In this document: one piece after another, positions 8,620-20,762 of the stretch
Numbering within the stretch: the stretch's first letter is position 1
How the letters are laid out: each line of letters begins with the position of its first letter
DNA from: JALORV01 sp963780715
GTDB lineage: Bacteria > Pseudomonadota > Gammaproteobacteria > Burkholderiales > Burkholderiaceae_F
Assembly (NCBI GenBank): GCA_963780715.1
Contig: CAWADK010000020.1
Coordinates: 62,001 to 126,000, forward strand
Direction: 5' to 3'
Length of the DNA: 64,000 bases
Position numbers and translations under genes: made by a program
Notes under the pieces: model-generated
Told to the model about the DNA's origin: nothing
Seen by the model: only the letters and a program-made list of their open reading frames with translations
Databases searched by the model: none

Positions 8620-9711
8620 ATGCCGCGCAAAGGTGCGATGACCATAAGACTGACGCTGGCCACGCTTATCGGCATGGCGCCCTTGGGGTCGAGTGCCCAG
8701 GCACCGGCAGACCTGGAGCGGTGTCGCGCAATTCCGGAGCCGTCTGCACGGCTGGCGTGCTACGACGCCGCGGCGGCCAACGCGTCGGCGGCGCGCCCCG
8801 CACCACCAGGCACTGAACCCGCAGCGGCCACGGGCGCCACGCCGGAGGCCCAGCGCGACCGCGGCTCAAACCTGGTTGCGACCGGATCGCTCGCCGGTGG
8901 CCAATCGCTGATTGCCCAGCGCTGGGAACTGGAGGATCGCTACAAGGCGGGCACGTTCCGGTTCACGTTCTACCGACCGAACTACATCCTGCCGGTGGTG
9001 TACTCCACCAACGCCAATGACAGTCCGCAGACGCCGACGCAGCCGGCGCCGCTGCTTCCTGGCCCCCTCGATGAGACCGAGGCTGAGTTCCAGTTGAGCT
9101 TCAAGCTCAAATTATGGGAGGACATCCTCGGAGGGTCGAGCGCGTTGTGGCTCGGCTACACGCAGCGAAGCTTCTGGCAGGTCTACAACGAGGACTTGTC
9201 GCGACCGTTCCGAGAAACGAACTACGAACCCGAGCTCATCTGGTCGATCCCGACGGACTATGAGATTCTGGGGCTCAAGGGCCGACTGCTGGCATTTGGA
9301 CTGGTGCACCAGTCCAACGGTCGCGGTGATCCGCTGTCGCGCAGCTGGAATCGGGCCTACGTGATGGCGGCGCTCGAGCGCGGACCCTTCGTCCTGCAGA
9401 TCAAGCCGTGGTATCGATTCCCGGACAATGAAGAGAAGGACGACAACCCCGACATCAAGGACTACATCGGCTCCGCGGAGTTTCTCGCGTTCTACAAGTG
9501 GCAGGACGACTGGGTCACCACGTTACGACTGCGCACAACCTTCAAGACCGACCCGAGCTGGGGCTCGGCGCAGCTGGACCTGCGCTTTCCGATCACGTCG
9601 GACCTGCGCGGATACCTGCAGGTGTTTTCCGGCTACGGTGAAAGCCTGATCGATTACAACTTCCGCAAGACCGCGGTGGGCCTGGGTGTCTCGATCGGCA
9701 CCTACTACTGA
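8620..9711 (+). CDS. pldA: Outer-membrane phospholipase A (OmpLA/PldA family)
   Basis: 363 aa from ATG 8620, with GAGG 6 nt upstream; ATG 8638 is also possible and leaves a cleaner signal peptide ending SSAQA. OmpLA is a dimeric, calcium-dependent beta-barrel hydrolysing membrane phospholipids at the outer leaflet. The active-site motif H-x-S-N-G-R-G places the catalytic His at 230 and Ser at 232. The strands FRFTFYRPNYILP, LWLGYTQRSFWQVYN, FRETNYEPELIW and the terminal aromatic strand ending TYY are all typical of the family. The N-terminal ~60 residues are Ala/Pro-rich and contain a short CR...ARLACYD segment seen in many proteobacterial envelope proteins. Confidence 0.9.
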   Translation: MPRKGAMTIRLTLATLIGMAPLGSSAQAPADLERCRAIPEPSARLACYDAAAANASAARPAPPGTEPAAATGATPEAQRDRGSNLVATGSLAGGQSLIAQRWELEDRYKAGTFRFTFYRPNYILPVVYSTNANDSPQTPTQPAPLLPGPLDETEAEFQLSFKLKLWEDILGGSSALWLGYTQRSFWQVYNEDLSRPFRETNYEPELIWSIPTDYEILGLKGRLLAFGLVHQSNGRGDPLSRSWNRAYVMAALERGPFVLQIKPWYRFPDNEEKDDNPDIKDYIGSAEFLAFYKWQDDWVTTLRLRTTFKTDPSWGSAQLDLRFPITSDLRGYLQVFSGYGESLIDYNFRKTAVGLGVSIGTYY

Positions 9712-9861
9712 CGCTCGCGCCGCGTTTGCGAAGGCGCCGTGAGCGCGGTGTCGCGTCGGGCGAGTTCAATCGTGTGCAGGGGCGACCGCAGGGTGGTTTC
9801 GGCTTGCGCTAATCTTCGCCACATTTCTGCCGCTGCGCGGCAAGTCCCGGGGAAGAAGACC

Positions 9862-10521
9862 ATGTACCAGCGCCTGTTCAATGTTCTGATCGCGGCAGCC
9901 ATGACGATTGCGGCGGCCGGCTGCGCCACGCGTGCAACTTCGCTGGACGCGCAGTGGGTGAATCCGGAATTCGCCGGCAAGCGGTCCGTCAGGAGCGTGA
10001 TGGTGATGGCGGCCGTCCGGGACACGACCAACCGCCGCATCTTCGAGGACCGCATGGTCGCCGCGCTGGGAACTGCAGGTGTCAAGGCGGTTCAGTCGTA
10101 TCAGTTCCTGCCGGAGTCGGGTCCGGTCACCGAGGAGCAGTTGCGAAGCGCGGTTGCCAAGGCTGGCGTCAATCATGCGATGGTGACCCGCGTCATCAAC
10201 GTCACGACCGAAGTCAACGTGTCGCCTGGCATGGTCATGGGTCCGGCGTGGGGCCCGGGCTGGGGCTGGGGCGGCGGTTGGGGACCAGGGTGGGGCGGCA
10301 TGGCCGGTTACTACAACACGATGTGGGCCACATCGATCCCGCCGCAGGTGACGACGACGCAGAATGTCCATTCAGATACGCGCGTCTTTGATGCAAAGTC
10401 CGCCGCGGTGGTTTGGTCGGCAGCGACCACGACCGCAACGGGGTGGGACTCGGTCCCGCAGATGATCGATCAGTTCGTCCAACTCATCGTTACCACGATG
10501 ACGAAGGATGCGGTGATCTAG
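9862..10521 (+). CDS. Putative outer-membrane lipoprotein, function unknown
   Basis: 219 aa. The start at ATG 9862 gives a lipoprotein signal with the lipobox AAGC and Cys21 as the lipidated residue. The mature part begins with an extended TSLDAQWVNPEFAG segment followed by a DUF4136-like alternation of strands and helices. A central Gly/Trp/Pro-rich linker (about residues 125-150, repeats of GPGWGWGGG type) separates it from a C-terminal region ending in a helix. I cannot assign a function. An in-frame extension to 9739 would destroy the lipoprotein signal and was not used. Confidence 0.65.
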   Translation: MYQRLFNVLIAAAMTIAAAGCATRATSLDAQWVNPEFAGKRSVRSVMVMAAVRDTTNRRIFEDRMVAALGTAGVKAVQSYQFLPESGPVTEEQLRSAVAKAGVNHAMVTRVINVTTEVNVSPGMVMGPAWGPGWGWGGGWGPGWGGMAGYYNTMWATSIPPQVTTTQNVHSDTRVFDAKSAAVVWSAATTTATGWDSVPQMIDQFVQLIVTTMTKDAVI

Positions 10522-10750
10522 CGACACCGGCACGCGGTCGCGCCGGCATCGAGGCCGGGCGCCGTCAGCTCCACGCGGTTGGCCCGGTGCTCGGTGTTAT
10601 GCTGAAATCGTTCGACTTCGAGTCGTACCAGCACTGGTTGCCAACGCCGACCATTGCGTTCCACGAAGCCGCGGTGGCGACGACTCTTGCTGCGGCGCTG
10701 CCTGAGCCGCGAGTTGTATCGACACTTCCAATCCAATCTGGAGTTCCTGA

Positions 10751-11347
10751 ATGAATCGATCTGTTGCTGTCATTTCCGTTTTCGCAGGCGCCGTGCTCTC
10801 GCTTTCGCTGTCTGCCAATGCACAAATGCGCGTGCAGTACGGCCGCATCACCAACGTCCAGGCGACCACCGTCACGGATACCACTGCGCGCACTGTCGGC
10901 ACGCTGGTCGGTGGTGGCGTCGGGCTGGCGACGGGCAGTGGCCAGTCGGGTAGCAATCGTGCATTGCGCGGCATCGGCGGCGCTGCCGCCGGTCGTGGCG
11001 TGGGTTCGCTAGCGGGGCGTTCGCAGGCCTTCGAGTACACGGTGTTGGTTGATGGAACGTCGACCGTGCGCATCGTTTCGGATCAGGCGGGCAAGAGAAT
11101 CGGCGACTGCGTGGCGGTCGAACAGGGACAGTTCTCCAACATCCGGCTCGTGCCGGACGCCCGCTGCGCACCGCGCGCGCAGGCCGCCCCGGCCAAGGCC
11201 GCTCCGGCCAAGGCTGCACCACCGCCGGCCGCCGAAGTCCAGCAGGCCACTGCCTGTGAGCAGGCCAAGGAACAGGTTCTCGCGGCTTCGACCGACGAGG
11301 AGTTCAACGTGGCGGAACGCCGCATGCGACTGCTCTGCGGCGAGTGA
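10751..11347 (+). CDS. Glycine-zipper outer-membrane/periplasmic protein
   Basis: 198 aa with a cleavable signal peptide (ending LSANAQ). The region around residues 52-90 has glycine-zipper periodicity (GTLVGGGVGLATG, GIGGAAAGRGVG), as in the SlyB/Pcp and 17-kDa antigen proteins. The next segment resembles the small beta-domain that follows the zipper in those proteins. A low-complexity Ala/Lys/Pro linker (APAKAAPAKAAPP) leads to a C-terminal helical tail with two cysteines. No lipobox is seen, so it differs from SlyB in anchoring. Probably an envelope structural protein. Confidence 0.65.
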   Translation: MNRSVAVISVFAGAVLSLSLSANAQMRVQYGRITNVQATTVTDTTARTVGTLVGGGVGLATGSGQSGSNRALRGIGGAAAGRGVGSLAGRSQAFEYTVLVDGTSTVRIVSDQAGKRIGDCVAVEQGQFSNIRLVPDARCAPRAQAAPAKAAPAKAAPPPAAEVQQATACEQAKEQVLAASTDEEFNVAERRMRLLCGE

Positions 11348-11447
11348 CGCCAGTCAAACCGCACCGACGCGTTGAACGCGTTGGTGCGGACCTGGGCGGA
11401 GTGGGCCGCAGCGACCCACCCGCGCCAGGTCTGCGGCCCGCTTGAGG

Positions 11448-12446
11448 TCAGACGCGGCGACTCGCGACCCGGGCGAGGTTCTTCCGGCCCCGGGCCGGCT
11501 TCCACCGCGTTATCAATTGCACTTCCGCCAGCGACACCGCACGTTCTGCTTCGATAACGAACTCTCGCAGTCGCGTGGCGGCCGCGCTCATCGGGTGGCC
11601 CTTGAGGCCGACGATGCCATAGCGCACGGTCAGCCACGGCTCGTCTCCCAGCAGCTCGAACTGCCCGCCTTCCAGTTCGGATGAAATGCAGGACAGCGTG
11701 ACCGCGGTGAGCGCGTCCGAACCCGCAACAATGCGCTTCACCGCAGCGAGCGAGTTGCATTCGACCGATGGGAACGCGCGAGGCGCCTCGGTCGGAGCCG
11801 CCCGGCGCTGCGCCGCAAGCATCGGCTCCAGAATCCTCGGTGGAATCCGCGCCGGCGATATGAATGGATACGAAAAAGTCTCCGTCGATGTCGCGCGGCC
11901 GCGCGCTGCAAGCGGGTGACCCGCGCGGCCGATGAAGTAAAGGGGATGCTCTGACATCGGCGCGACGTCGAGGTCGGACTCATGCTGCAGCGTGCTGATC
12001 TCGGCGACGAAAAAGTCCAGTTCGCGCGTGCGCAGTCGGCGCAGTAATTCATCCCAGTCCCGCACCTGCAGCCGCACGTTGACTTTCGGATAGGCGTCCA
12101 CAAATCGGGCCAGCGCAAGACTCAGCGTCGACTCGGACGGATACGGTCCGCCTCCGACAGTGACCATGCCTGACCGCAAGGAGCGACTGCTGACGACGGC
12201 CTGATCGAGATCCTCCGCCAGCTGCACGACCTGGCGTGCACGCTGTACGAAGAGTCGCCCGATGTCGGTCGGAACAGCCCCAACGGCCGAGCGCAGGAAG
12301 AGTTCGGCACCGACCTGCTGCTCGAGGCGCTGAACGCTGCGTGACAGGGCGGGCTGGCTCATCCGCAGCGCTTCTGCGGCGCGGGCAAAGCTGCCGTGCT
12401 CGGCCAGCGTGATGACGTGGCGCATCTGTCGAAGGTCGAATGCCAT
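11448..12446 (-). CDS. LysR-family transcriptional regulator
   Basis: 332 aa, divergent from the alkylsulfatase gene with a 117-nt shared promoter region. The N-terminal winged helix is textbook: LRQMRHVITLAEHGSFARAA, then LRMSQPALSRSVQRLEQQVGAELF. The rest is a periplasmic-binding-protein-like effector domain. The arrangement (LysR plus divergent enzyme) implies control of the alkylsulfatase, probably with an organic sulfate or a metabolite as inducer. The intergenic ATATGGCTACGTTACCTA-type stretch near 12456-12476 is AT-rich with partial dyad symmetry and could contain the T-N11-A LysR box. The C-terminal tail is Arg/Lys-rich. Confidence 0.88.
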   Translation of the reverse strand: MAFDLRQMRHVITLAEHGSFARAAEALRMSQPALSRSVQRLEQQVGAELFLRSAVGAVPTDIGRLFVQRARQVVQLAEDLDQAVVSSRSLRSGMVTVGGGPYPSESTLSLALARFVDAYPKVNVRLQVRDWDELLRRLRTRELDFFVAEISTLQHESDLDVAPMSEHPLYFIGRAGHPLAARGRATSTETFSYPFISPARIPPRILEPMLAAQRRAAPTEAPRAFPSVECNSLAAVKRIVAGSDALTAVTLSCISSELEGGQFELLGDEPWLTVRYGIVGLKGHPMSAAATRLREFVIEAERAVSLAEVQLITRWKPARGRKNLARVASRRV

Positions 12447-12563
12447 GCACGCAGTATATGGCTACGTTACCTACTATGCATTGAGAGCATTGACTCCCGT
12501 CAACGGGGCGCCGTCACCCCCCCATACGCTGAGGGCCAGCATTCATCGGAGCAGGAGTTCCTC

Positions 12564-14666
12564 ATGACCGTATTCCAGATTCACGCACGCCACGCCATTG
12601 CCCTGGCGATGGCCACCGGCCTGATTGGCGCCGTCCAGGCCCAGGGCGCTGCCGTGGGGGCCCCGACCGCGCAGGTCAAGCACTTCGACTCGAAGGGCAA
12701 CCTGCCATCGAAGTTCACGATCGAGTTGCGCAAGGGCGTGTCCGCCACGCTGCCCTTCGAAGACAAGCGCGACTTCGACGAGGCGAAGAAGGGCTTCATC
12801 GCCGAGCCGCCGTTCATGAAGATCATGGCCGATGCCGGCAACGTGGCCTGGGACATGGGCAGCTACCAGTGGCTGCTGCAGAACAAGGACTTCCAGAGCA
12901 TCCACCCGTCGCTGCAGCGCCAGGCCGTGCTGAACATGGCCTATGGCCTGTACGAAGTCCTGCCGGGCCGGATCTACCAGGTGCGGGGTTTCGATCTCGC
13001 CAACATCAGCTTCATCAAGGGCGATACCGGCTGGATCGTGTTCGACCCGCTGACGGCCAAGGAGACGGCGCGGGCAGCGCTCGAGTTCATCAACGAGAAG
13101 CTCGGCAAGCGTCCGGTCGTGGGTGTCGTCTACTCGCATTCGCACGTCGACCATTTCGGCGGCGTGCGCGGCGTGGTGGATGAAGCCGACGTCATCAGCG
13201 GCAAGGTCAAGGTCATCGCGCCCGAGGGCTTCATGCAGGCGGCGATCGAAGAGAACGTGTTCTCCGGCAACGCGATGTCACGGCGCACCCAGTACTCGTA
13301 CGCGGTGCTGCTGCCGCGCGACCCCCACGGTCACGTGGATCAATCGATCGGCAAGAACGTGGCGAGCGGAAACGTCGGCCTGATCGCGCCGAATCTGCCG
13401 ATCAAGAAGGACTTCGAGGAGGTGACGATCGACGGCGTGAAAATGGTGTTCCAGAACACGCCGGACACCGAAGCGCCGGTCGAGATGAACACCTACTTTC
13501 CGCAGTTCAAGGCGTTCTGGGCGGCGGAGAACATCACCGGCACGATTCACAACATCTACACGCCGCGCGGCGCGCCGGTGCGCAACGCGCTGAACTGGTC
13601 GAAGCAGATCAACGAGGCGCTGTACAAGTTCGGCCAGGAAGCCGAGGTGATGTTCGCTTCGCATAGCTGGCCGCGCTGGGGCAATGCGCGCATCCAGGAA
13701 GTCATGCGGGTGCAGCGTGACACCTACGCCAATCTGAACAACCAGTCGCTGCACTACGCCAATCTCGGCGTGACGATCAACGAAATCCAGAACGTCTACC
13801 AGCTGCCGCCGAGCCTCTGGAAGCAATGGCCCGCGCACAGCTATCACGGCTCCGAGCAGCACAACAGCCGCGGCGTCATCAACCGCTTCCTCGGCTACTG
13901 GGACGGCAATCCGGTGAACATCGCGCCGCTGTCGCCCAAGGACTCGGCGCCGATCTATGTCGAGATGATGGGCGGCTCCGCCAAGATCATCGCCAAGGGC
14001 AAGGAGCTGATCGGGCAGGGCAGGTACCACGAGGCGTCGGAGATCCTGAACAAGCTGGTCTTTGCGCAACCCCGGAACCAGGCGGCGAAGAACGAGCTTG
14101 CCAACGCCTTCGAGCAACTCGGCTACCAGAAGGAAAGCCCGACGCTGCGCAATATCTTTCTGCAGGGCGCCTACGAGCTGCGCAACGGACTGCCCAGTGG
14201 CACGCCCGTCAGATCGTCCGGGCCGGACATGGTGCGGGCGATGTCGACCGAGAACTGGCTCGACTTCATCGGCATCAGCATCGACCCGAAGCGGGCCGAC
14301 GGCATGCGCTTCACCATCAATCTGGTCACGCCGGACAATGGCGAGAAGTACCTGGTTGAGATGAGCAACGCCACGCTGACCAACATCAAGGGCCAGCAGG
14401 CGAGCAAGCCCGACCTGACGATCACCATCAACCGGGCCGACCTGAACCTGGTGATGATGGGCACGAGCACGTTCGACGACCTGATCAAGGCCGGCAAGGC
14501 GAAATTCGATGGTGATCGCAAGCCCTTCGACCAGCTCCGCGGCCTGATGGTCACTTTCGCGCCGAACTTCGAGATCATGCCCGGAACGGCCCCGAAGTCG
14601 CCGAGCCCTGGTCTGAAGGCGTTCGAGGTGCCGGAGCTGCTTCCGCCGAACTCGGCAGGGGATTGA
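12564..14666 (+). CDS. Alkyl/aryl-sulfatase (SdsA1/YjcS-type metallo-beta-lactamase fold)
   Basis: 700 aa from ATG 12564 (AGGAG upstream), with a signal peptide ending VQAQG, hence periplasmic. Type III sulfatases hydrolyse primary alkyl sulfates such as dodecyl sulfate at a binuclear zinc centre. The zinc motif HSHVDH is at residues 192-197, with FWAAENITGTIHN as the second metal-ligand region and FASHSWPRWG after it. The central helical dimerisation domain follows, and the C-terminal ~125 residues resemble the SCP2-like substrate-recruiting domain. The length matches SdsA1-type enzymes (about 650-700 aa). It is probably regulated by the divergent LysR gene. Confidence 0.93.
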   Translation: MTVFQIHARHAIALAMATGLIGAVQAQGAAVGAPTAQVKHFDSKGNLPSKFTIELRKGVSATLPFEDKRDFDEAKKGFIAEPPFMKIMADAGNVAWDMGSYQWLLQNKDFQSIHPSLQRQAVLNMAYGLYEVLPGRIYQVRGFDLANISFIKGDTGWIVFDPLTAKETARAALEFINEKLGKRPVVGVVYSHSHVDHFGGVRGVVDEADVISGKVKVIAPEGFMQAAIEENVFSGNAMSRRTQYSYAVLLPRDPHGHVDQSIGKNVASGNVGLIAPNLPIKKDFEEVTIDGVKMVFQNTPDTEAPVEMNTYFPQFKAFWAAENITGTIHNIYTPRGAPVRNALNWSKQINEALYKFGQEAEVMFASHSWPRWGNARIQEVMRVQRDTYANLNNQSLHYANLGVTINEIQNVYQLPPSLWKQWPAHSYHGSEQHNSRGVINRFLGYWDGNPVNIAPLSPKDSAPIYVEMMGGSAKIIAKGKELIGQGRYHEASEILNKLVFAQPRNQAAKNELANAFEQLGYQKESPTLRNIFLQGAYELRNGLPSGTPVRSSGPDMVRAMSTENWLDFIGISIDPKRADGMRFTINLVTPDNGEKYLVEMSNATLTNIKGQQASKPDLTITINRADLNLVMMGTSTFDDLIKAGKAKFDGDRKPFDQLRGLMVTFAPNFEIMPGTAPKSPSPGLKAFEVPELLPPNSAGD

Positions 14667-14727
14667 TACAAGCAGGTCCGGAGCCAGGGGCAGCGCGGCT
14701 TCGCCGCACGCTCATGGCATTCACTTA

Positions 14728-14760
14728 CCCCGCGCGGGCGACTTAAACGCCTGCGCGGGG
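14728..14760 (+). terminator. Strong GC hairpin after the alkylsulfatase gene
   Basis: A 13-bp stem with one G.U pair and a 7-nt loop (CCCCGCGCGGGCG / CGCCTGCGCGGGG) lies 60 nt past the stop codon. It lacks a U-run, so it may be a non-canonical terminator or an RNA 3'-end protector. Confidence 0.5.
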
Positions 14761-14981
14761 CTTCCCGTTGCGCGCAAGCCCTGCGCGCCTTCCGGTATTG
14801 CGCTAATGTTGCGCTGCGGCGAAACCGGTTCAATGGCTAGCGCGCGGCGATCCCGGTCTGGCACAACGGCCTTTTGCCGGCGTACCGGATGACCGACAGG
14901 CGCAGGGGTCCGGAATGGGACTGCGCGACTTGGGGTGGCTCGAAGACAGTCCGCGCGGCGCCTCACTCGAGGGAGAAATCG

Positions 14982-15999
14982 ATGAAACGAAATCCGGTCC
15001 GGGTGGACCTCGGACTGCAGGGCGGTGGTGCGCACGGCGCCTTCACGTGGGGCGTGCTCGACCGGCTGCTCGAAGAGCCATGGCTCGAGTACGACGGCAT
15101 CTCGGGCACCTCGGCGGGCGCCATGAACGCGGCCGTGATGATCGACGGCCTGGCTGCCGGCGGACGCGACGGCGCGCGCGAATCGCTCGAGCGCTTCTGG
15201 AAAGAGGTTTCCGATGCGGCGCTGCTGAGCCCGCTGCGCCGTGGGCCGCTCGAAATCCTGACCGGTTCGTGGTCGCTCGACTACTCGCCGATCTTCGCCG
15301 TGCTCGACGTGGCGGCGCGCGTCATGTCGCCGTACGACACTAACCCGATGGGGACCAACCCGCTGCGCGACATCCTGCAGCATCTCGACTTCGAGCGGAT
15401 CGCCAAGTCCAAGGTCAAGCTCTTCGTCACCGCGACGAATGTGCGCACAGGGCGTGGGCGGGTGTTTCGCAACGCCGACATTTCGCCAGACGTCCTGCTC
15501 GCCTCGGCCTGCCTGCCGACGATGTTCCAGGCGGTCGAGATCGACGGCGAACCGTACTGGGACGGCGGCTACTCCGGCAATCCTTCGATGTCACCGCTGG
15601 TGCGCGAGTGCCAGTTCGAGCGACACGATCCTGGTTCAGATCAATCCGATCCAGCGGCCCGGTACCCCGCGCACTGCGCGGGAAATTCACAACCGGCTGA
15701 ACGAGATCGCGTTCAACACGACGCTGATCAACCAGTTCCGCGCGGCCGCGTTGCTGCGCCGCGTGGCCGATCCGGGCAGCGGCGAGGGTGCCGTCTGGGC
15801 GCGGATGCGGGTGCATCGCATCGCCAGCGACGTCATGCTCGATCTCGGTTACTCGTCGAAGCTGCTCGCCGAGTGGTCGTTTTTCTGCATGCTGCGCGAC
15901 GAAGGCCGCAAGGCCGCCGAGCAGTTCCTCGAGCAGCACGGCAAGGCCATCGGCGTGCGCTCGACGCTCGACATCGATGCTTACCTCGAGGGCATCTAG
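14982..15999 (+). pseudogene. Patatin-like phospholipase, split by a one-base frameshift
   Basis: Joining two frames gives a 338-aa patatin. The glycine-rich oxyanion motif QGGGAHGAF comes first, the nucleophile elbow GTSAGAM has Ser44, and the catalytic Asp is D194 in DGGYSGNP. The downstream frame continues with the conserved DTILVQINPIQRPGTPRTAREIHNR. The shift is at about 15612, where one surplus C in GTGCCAG breaks the frame; removing it restores a family-typical sequence. All catalytic residues precede the break, so the simplest reading is an assembly error. Patatins are Ser-Asp dyad acyl hydrolases; this one has no signal peptide. Confidence 0.82.
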
Positions 16000-16029
16000 C
16001 CCTGCGGCCTGACCGCCCGGCGGCCGGGC

Positions 16030-17164
16030 TCAGACCCGGCCGTCGCGCGACAGCAGTACGGCGACCGGGCGCGTGGCCTCGAACTCGGCGCAGACGAGCG
16101 CGATGCAGGCCGTGATCGGAACGGCGAGAAACGCGCCGGCGATGCCCCACAGCGCCGACCAGACCGCCAGGCTCACGAGGATGACGAACGGACTCAGGTT
16201 GAGCGAGTTCGCCATCAGGAAGGGGTCGAGGAAGAAGCCGATCACGAACTGCGAGACGGCGAGCGCGACCAAGACCAGCAGCACGTGGTTCAGATCGGCG
16301 AACTGCATCGTCGCGAAGGCGACGGGAAGCGCGACACCGAGCACCGAGCCGATGTACGGGACGTAGTTGAGCAGCCCGATCAGCACGGCCCAGAACGCGG
16401 CGAACTCGACGCCGAGCAGCGCAAGGATGACCCAGCTCACCAGGCCCTGCACGACACTCACCGCGGTCTTCAGCGCAAGGTAGGTGCCGATCCTGGCGTT
16501 GACATGGCCGATGAGCCGTCTGCACGTTCGCGACGCGCTGCGGGTCACTCGAGATGTTGGCGATCTTGCTCGCGAAGACGCTCCGCTCCATCATCAGGAA
16601 CGTCACGTACAGCAGCACGACGATGAGTCCTGAGACGATCGAGGTCACCGAGATGACGGTCGAGCCGATCAGGCGCTGCGTATTGACCTGGGCGAGCACA
16701 TCGCGCCGCAGCGTTTCCCAGGTTGGCGTGGTTTCGATGCCCAGTCGCGCGGCGATGTCCTGGATCGTGTTCAGCAGCGATGCGGCGTACTGCGGGGCGA
16801 GCCCCGAGATGTTGCCGAGGCTGCCCGCCACGAGTGAGGCGATTGCCGCGAGCGCCCACGCGATGACCACGGCCGAGACCGTGTAGCCGAGCGACGGCGG
16901 CAGCAGGCGGCCGATGACGGGGACCTTGAAGACCAGCCGGGTCACGCCGTCGATGACGTAGACGACGAGCGCGCTGAAGACGATCGGGACGAAGATTCCC
17001 TTGCCGATGTAGAGCACCCAGGCGGCAGCAATAACGAGGACCATGCCGCTGGCGGCCGTCCGGAAGCGTTCGCTTGTTGCTCCGTCGTGCACCACCGCGT
17101 CCGCCCGCGAGCCCGGCGCGCTTGCCTCCGGTTGCCCCTCAGGGGCCGGCGAATGACTGCGCAT
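16030..17164 (-). pseudogene. AI-2E family transporter, split by a one-base frameshift
   Basis: The reconstruction is 377 aa with about eight membrane segments, the layout of the AI-2E/PerM superfamily of exporters (TqsA, YdiK and others; substrates mostly unknown). The N-terminal half ends ...SDPQRVANVQ and resumes in another frame at RLIGHVNARIGTYLALKT, a conserved family stretch. One surplus base at 16519 accounts for the break. The C-terminal half includes LNYVPYIGSVLGV and DPFLMANSLNLSP, the most conserved family motifs. The start at 17164 overlaps the upstream hydrolase gene by 26 nt, implying one transcript. Confidence 0.8.
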
Positions 17165-18707
17165 CGGCGTCGTCGGGGAGGAAGGTCGAGAGCAGCGCCT
17201 CGAGCCGGACTGGAAGGCCGGGCGTCGGTGTTGCGGCGATGTTGCGCCCGGTCGCACCGGAAGGCCGGTCAATGCCTTGTTCTATGCGTTCGAGCAGGTA
17301 AGGGAAGAACGGATTCGAGGGCAGTCGGGTAAGGAAGTCCTGGTCGACTACCAGCGCACCGCGTTCGCCACGTGCGTCCAGCGCGCCCAGGTTGAGGCCG
17401 AATTCATTGCGCGACTTAGGGTCCGGATGGATGCCATACAAGGGATCGTTCGCCGGGATCGGGATCGCGAGGTGCGAAAGTGAAAAGATCCCGGGCGGAT
17501 AGGGAAGGCTGAGCGGGCGCACTTCTGCCTGCAGCTGTCCGGGCGCAATGCTGCGCTCCACGGTGGCGTCAGTGTCTTCGCCCGCATTCACGATCGCGGT
17601 GAAGCGATAGGGCTGCGGTGTGGTTGGCGTGAGAGTGTCCAGTGCCACATAGGCGGAAGGCCGCAGCAGTGGTCCGAATTTCACGGTCCGGTTGACGTCG
17701 AACAGCACGATCTCGCTGCCGTTGTCGGGCAGGAATGCATAAAGCGCGCTCAGGATGGCCGGCGTGCTCACCGTGAAGTCGATCACCGACTGAAAGGTCA
17801 GGACCGGCGGCAGTGTTCCCAGCGTGCCGGCGCGCGACAGCCGCTGGATCTGCGCCTGCAGCGCGTCGGTCAGGCGATACGACTGGCGTGCGCCGTTGAC
17901 CGGGAACGAGTTGTACTTGAACGGATTGAACTCCGGGACATTGCTGAGCCACGCCGCCGTGGCGAGCGGCGGCAGCAGGGCAGGCAGACCGGCCAGGCCG
18001 GCAAACCGCGCGAAGCGCGTGATGCCGATCATCGGCGTGAACAGGATGACGCGGTCGGCGCGCGCGAGCTTCGGATCCTCGATCGCGTCGAGGGAGTACT
18101 TCATTGCCAGCGCACCGCCGTTGGAGAAGCCGACCAGATGCAGCGGTGCGGGTGCCGGGACGCGGCGCCTTGCTTCGCGCACGCCGAGGCGCGTCGCCGC
18201 CATCCAGTCCTCCCAGCGCACACTGGTCAGCCCGGCCGGCACGGTCCCGTGGCCCGGCATGCGCACGCCGATCGCCACGAAGCCGCGTTCGCGATAGCGC
18301 TGTGCCACGTGCCTGAGGCTGTACGGAGAGTCGGTCAGCCCGTGCAGCAACACGACGACGCCGACCGGCGGGCCGGCGGGCTCCATCACATAGGAGCGAT
18401 TCCAGTCCTGCGCAAAACGGGCCGGAAAGACCGGGCTCTGCTCGAAGTAGCGGTTGTAGGGCACGCGCTCGCCCTCGGCCAGACGTCGCGTCACGTTGGC
18501 GTGCACGCTTTCGAAGATCGCCGTTTCCTGGTCGAGGTAGCGCTTCCAGTCCGACTCGGCAAGTTCATCCGCGCTCAGCTCGGTCGGCACGAAGGTGTGC
18601 CACGGATGCAGCGGCGGACCGCTCAGCGCCCGGTACGATCGCACCCCGAGCCCCACTGCGCCGAGCAGCAGAATCCCGATCAACACCCACTTGAGGGTCT
18701 GCTTCAC
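17139..18707 (-). CDS. Membrane-anchored alpha/beta hydrolase (lipase/carboxylesterase-like)
   Basis: 522 aa beginning at a GTG (18707) with an N-terminal membrane helix (about residues 7-25) and the bulk outside the cytoplasm. The oxyanion-hole sequence VVLLHGLTDSPYSL precedes the nucleophile elbow GFSNGG, Ser195. The mid-protein segments GFVAIGVRMPGHGTVP and VRWEDWMAATRLGV match monoacylglycerol-lipase-like hydrolases. It is longer than most (a typical core is 270-320 aa), with an extended C-terminal region carrying HLAIPIPANDPLYG that includes the likely catalytic His. Substrate not predictable. Confidence 0.8.
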   Translation of the reverse strand: MKQTLKWVLIGILLLGAVGLGVRSYRALSGPPLHPWHTFVPTELSADELAESDWKRYLDQETAIFESVHANVTRRLAEGERVPYNRYFEQSPVFPARFAQDWNRSYVMEPAGPPVGVVVLLHGLTDSPYSLRHVAQRYRERGFVAIGVRMPGHGTVPAGLTSVRWEDWMAATRLGVREARRRVPAPAPLHLVGFSNGGALAMKYSLDAIEDPKLARADRVILFTPMIGITRFARFAGLAGLPALLPPLATAAWLSNVPEFNPFKYNSFPVNGARQSYRLTDALQAQIQRLSRAGTLGTLPPVLTFQSVIDFTVSTPAILSALYAFLPDNGSEIVLFDVNRTVKFGPLLRPSAYVALDTLTPTTPQPYRFTAIVNAGEDTDATVERSIAPGQLQAEVRPLSLPYPPGIFSLSHLAIPIPANDPLYGIHPDPKSRNEFGLNLGALDARGERGALVVDQDFLTRLPSNPFFPYLLERIEQGIDRPSGATGRNIAATPTPGLPVRLEALLSTFLPDDADAQSFAGP

Positions 18708-18846
18708 TCTGGTCCTTTGTGGCGAAAACGCGGCTTGTGGGACGGCGCGCCGGGCGGTTCTACCGAGGGTGCGCGGGCGGGCGGAAGTATAGAGCCGGGC
18801 CGGCGATCAACTCCGCATCGACCGCCGTGCTAGGTAGACTGTATCG

Positions 18847-20748
<1,902 letters not shown>

Positions 20749-20762
20749 TCCGGTTCGCGGTT

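Noticed and set aside
10522..10750. ORF 10413-10754 as a small gene before the glycine-zipper gene
   Set aside because: It overlaps the lipoprotein gene in another frame, has no ribosome-binding site, and its translation has no recognisable features.
15600..15630. Programmed frameshifting as explanation for the patatin and kinase breaks
   Set aside because: No slippery heptamer, downstream pseudoknot or repeat occurs, and similar single-base breaks recur in unrelated genes.
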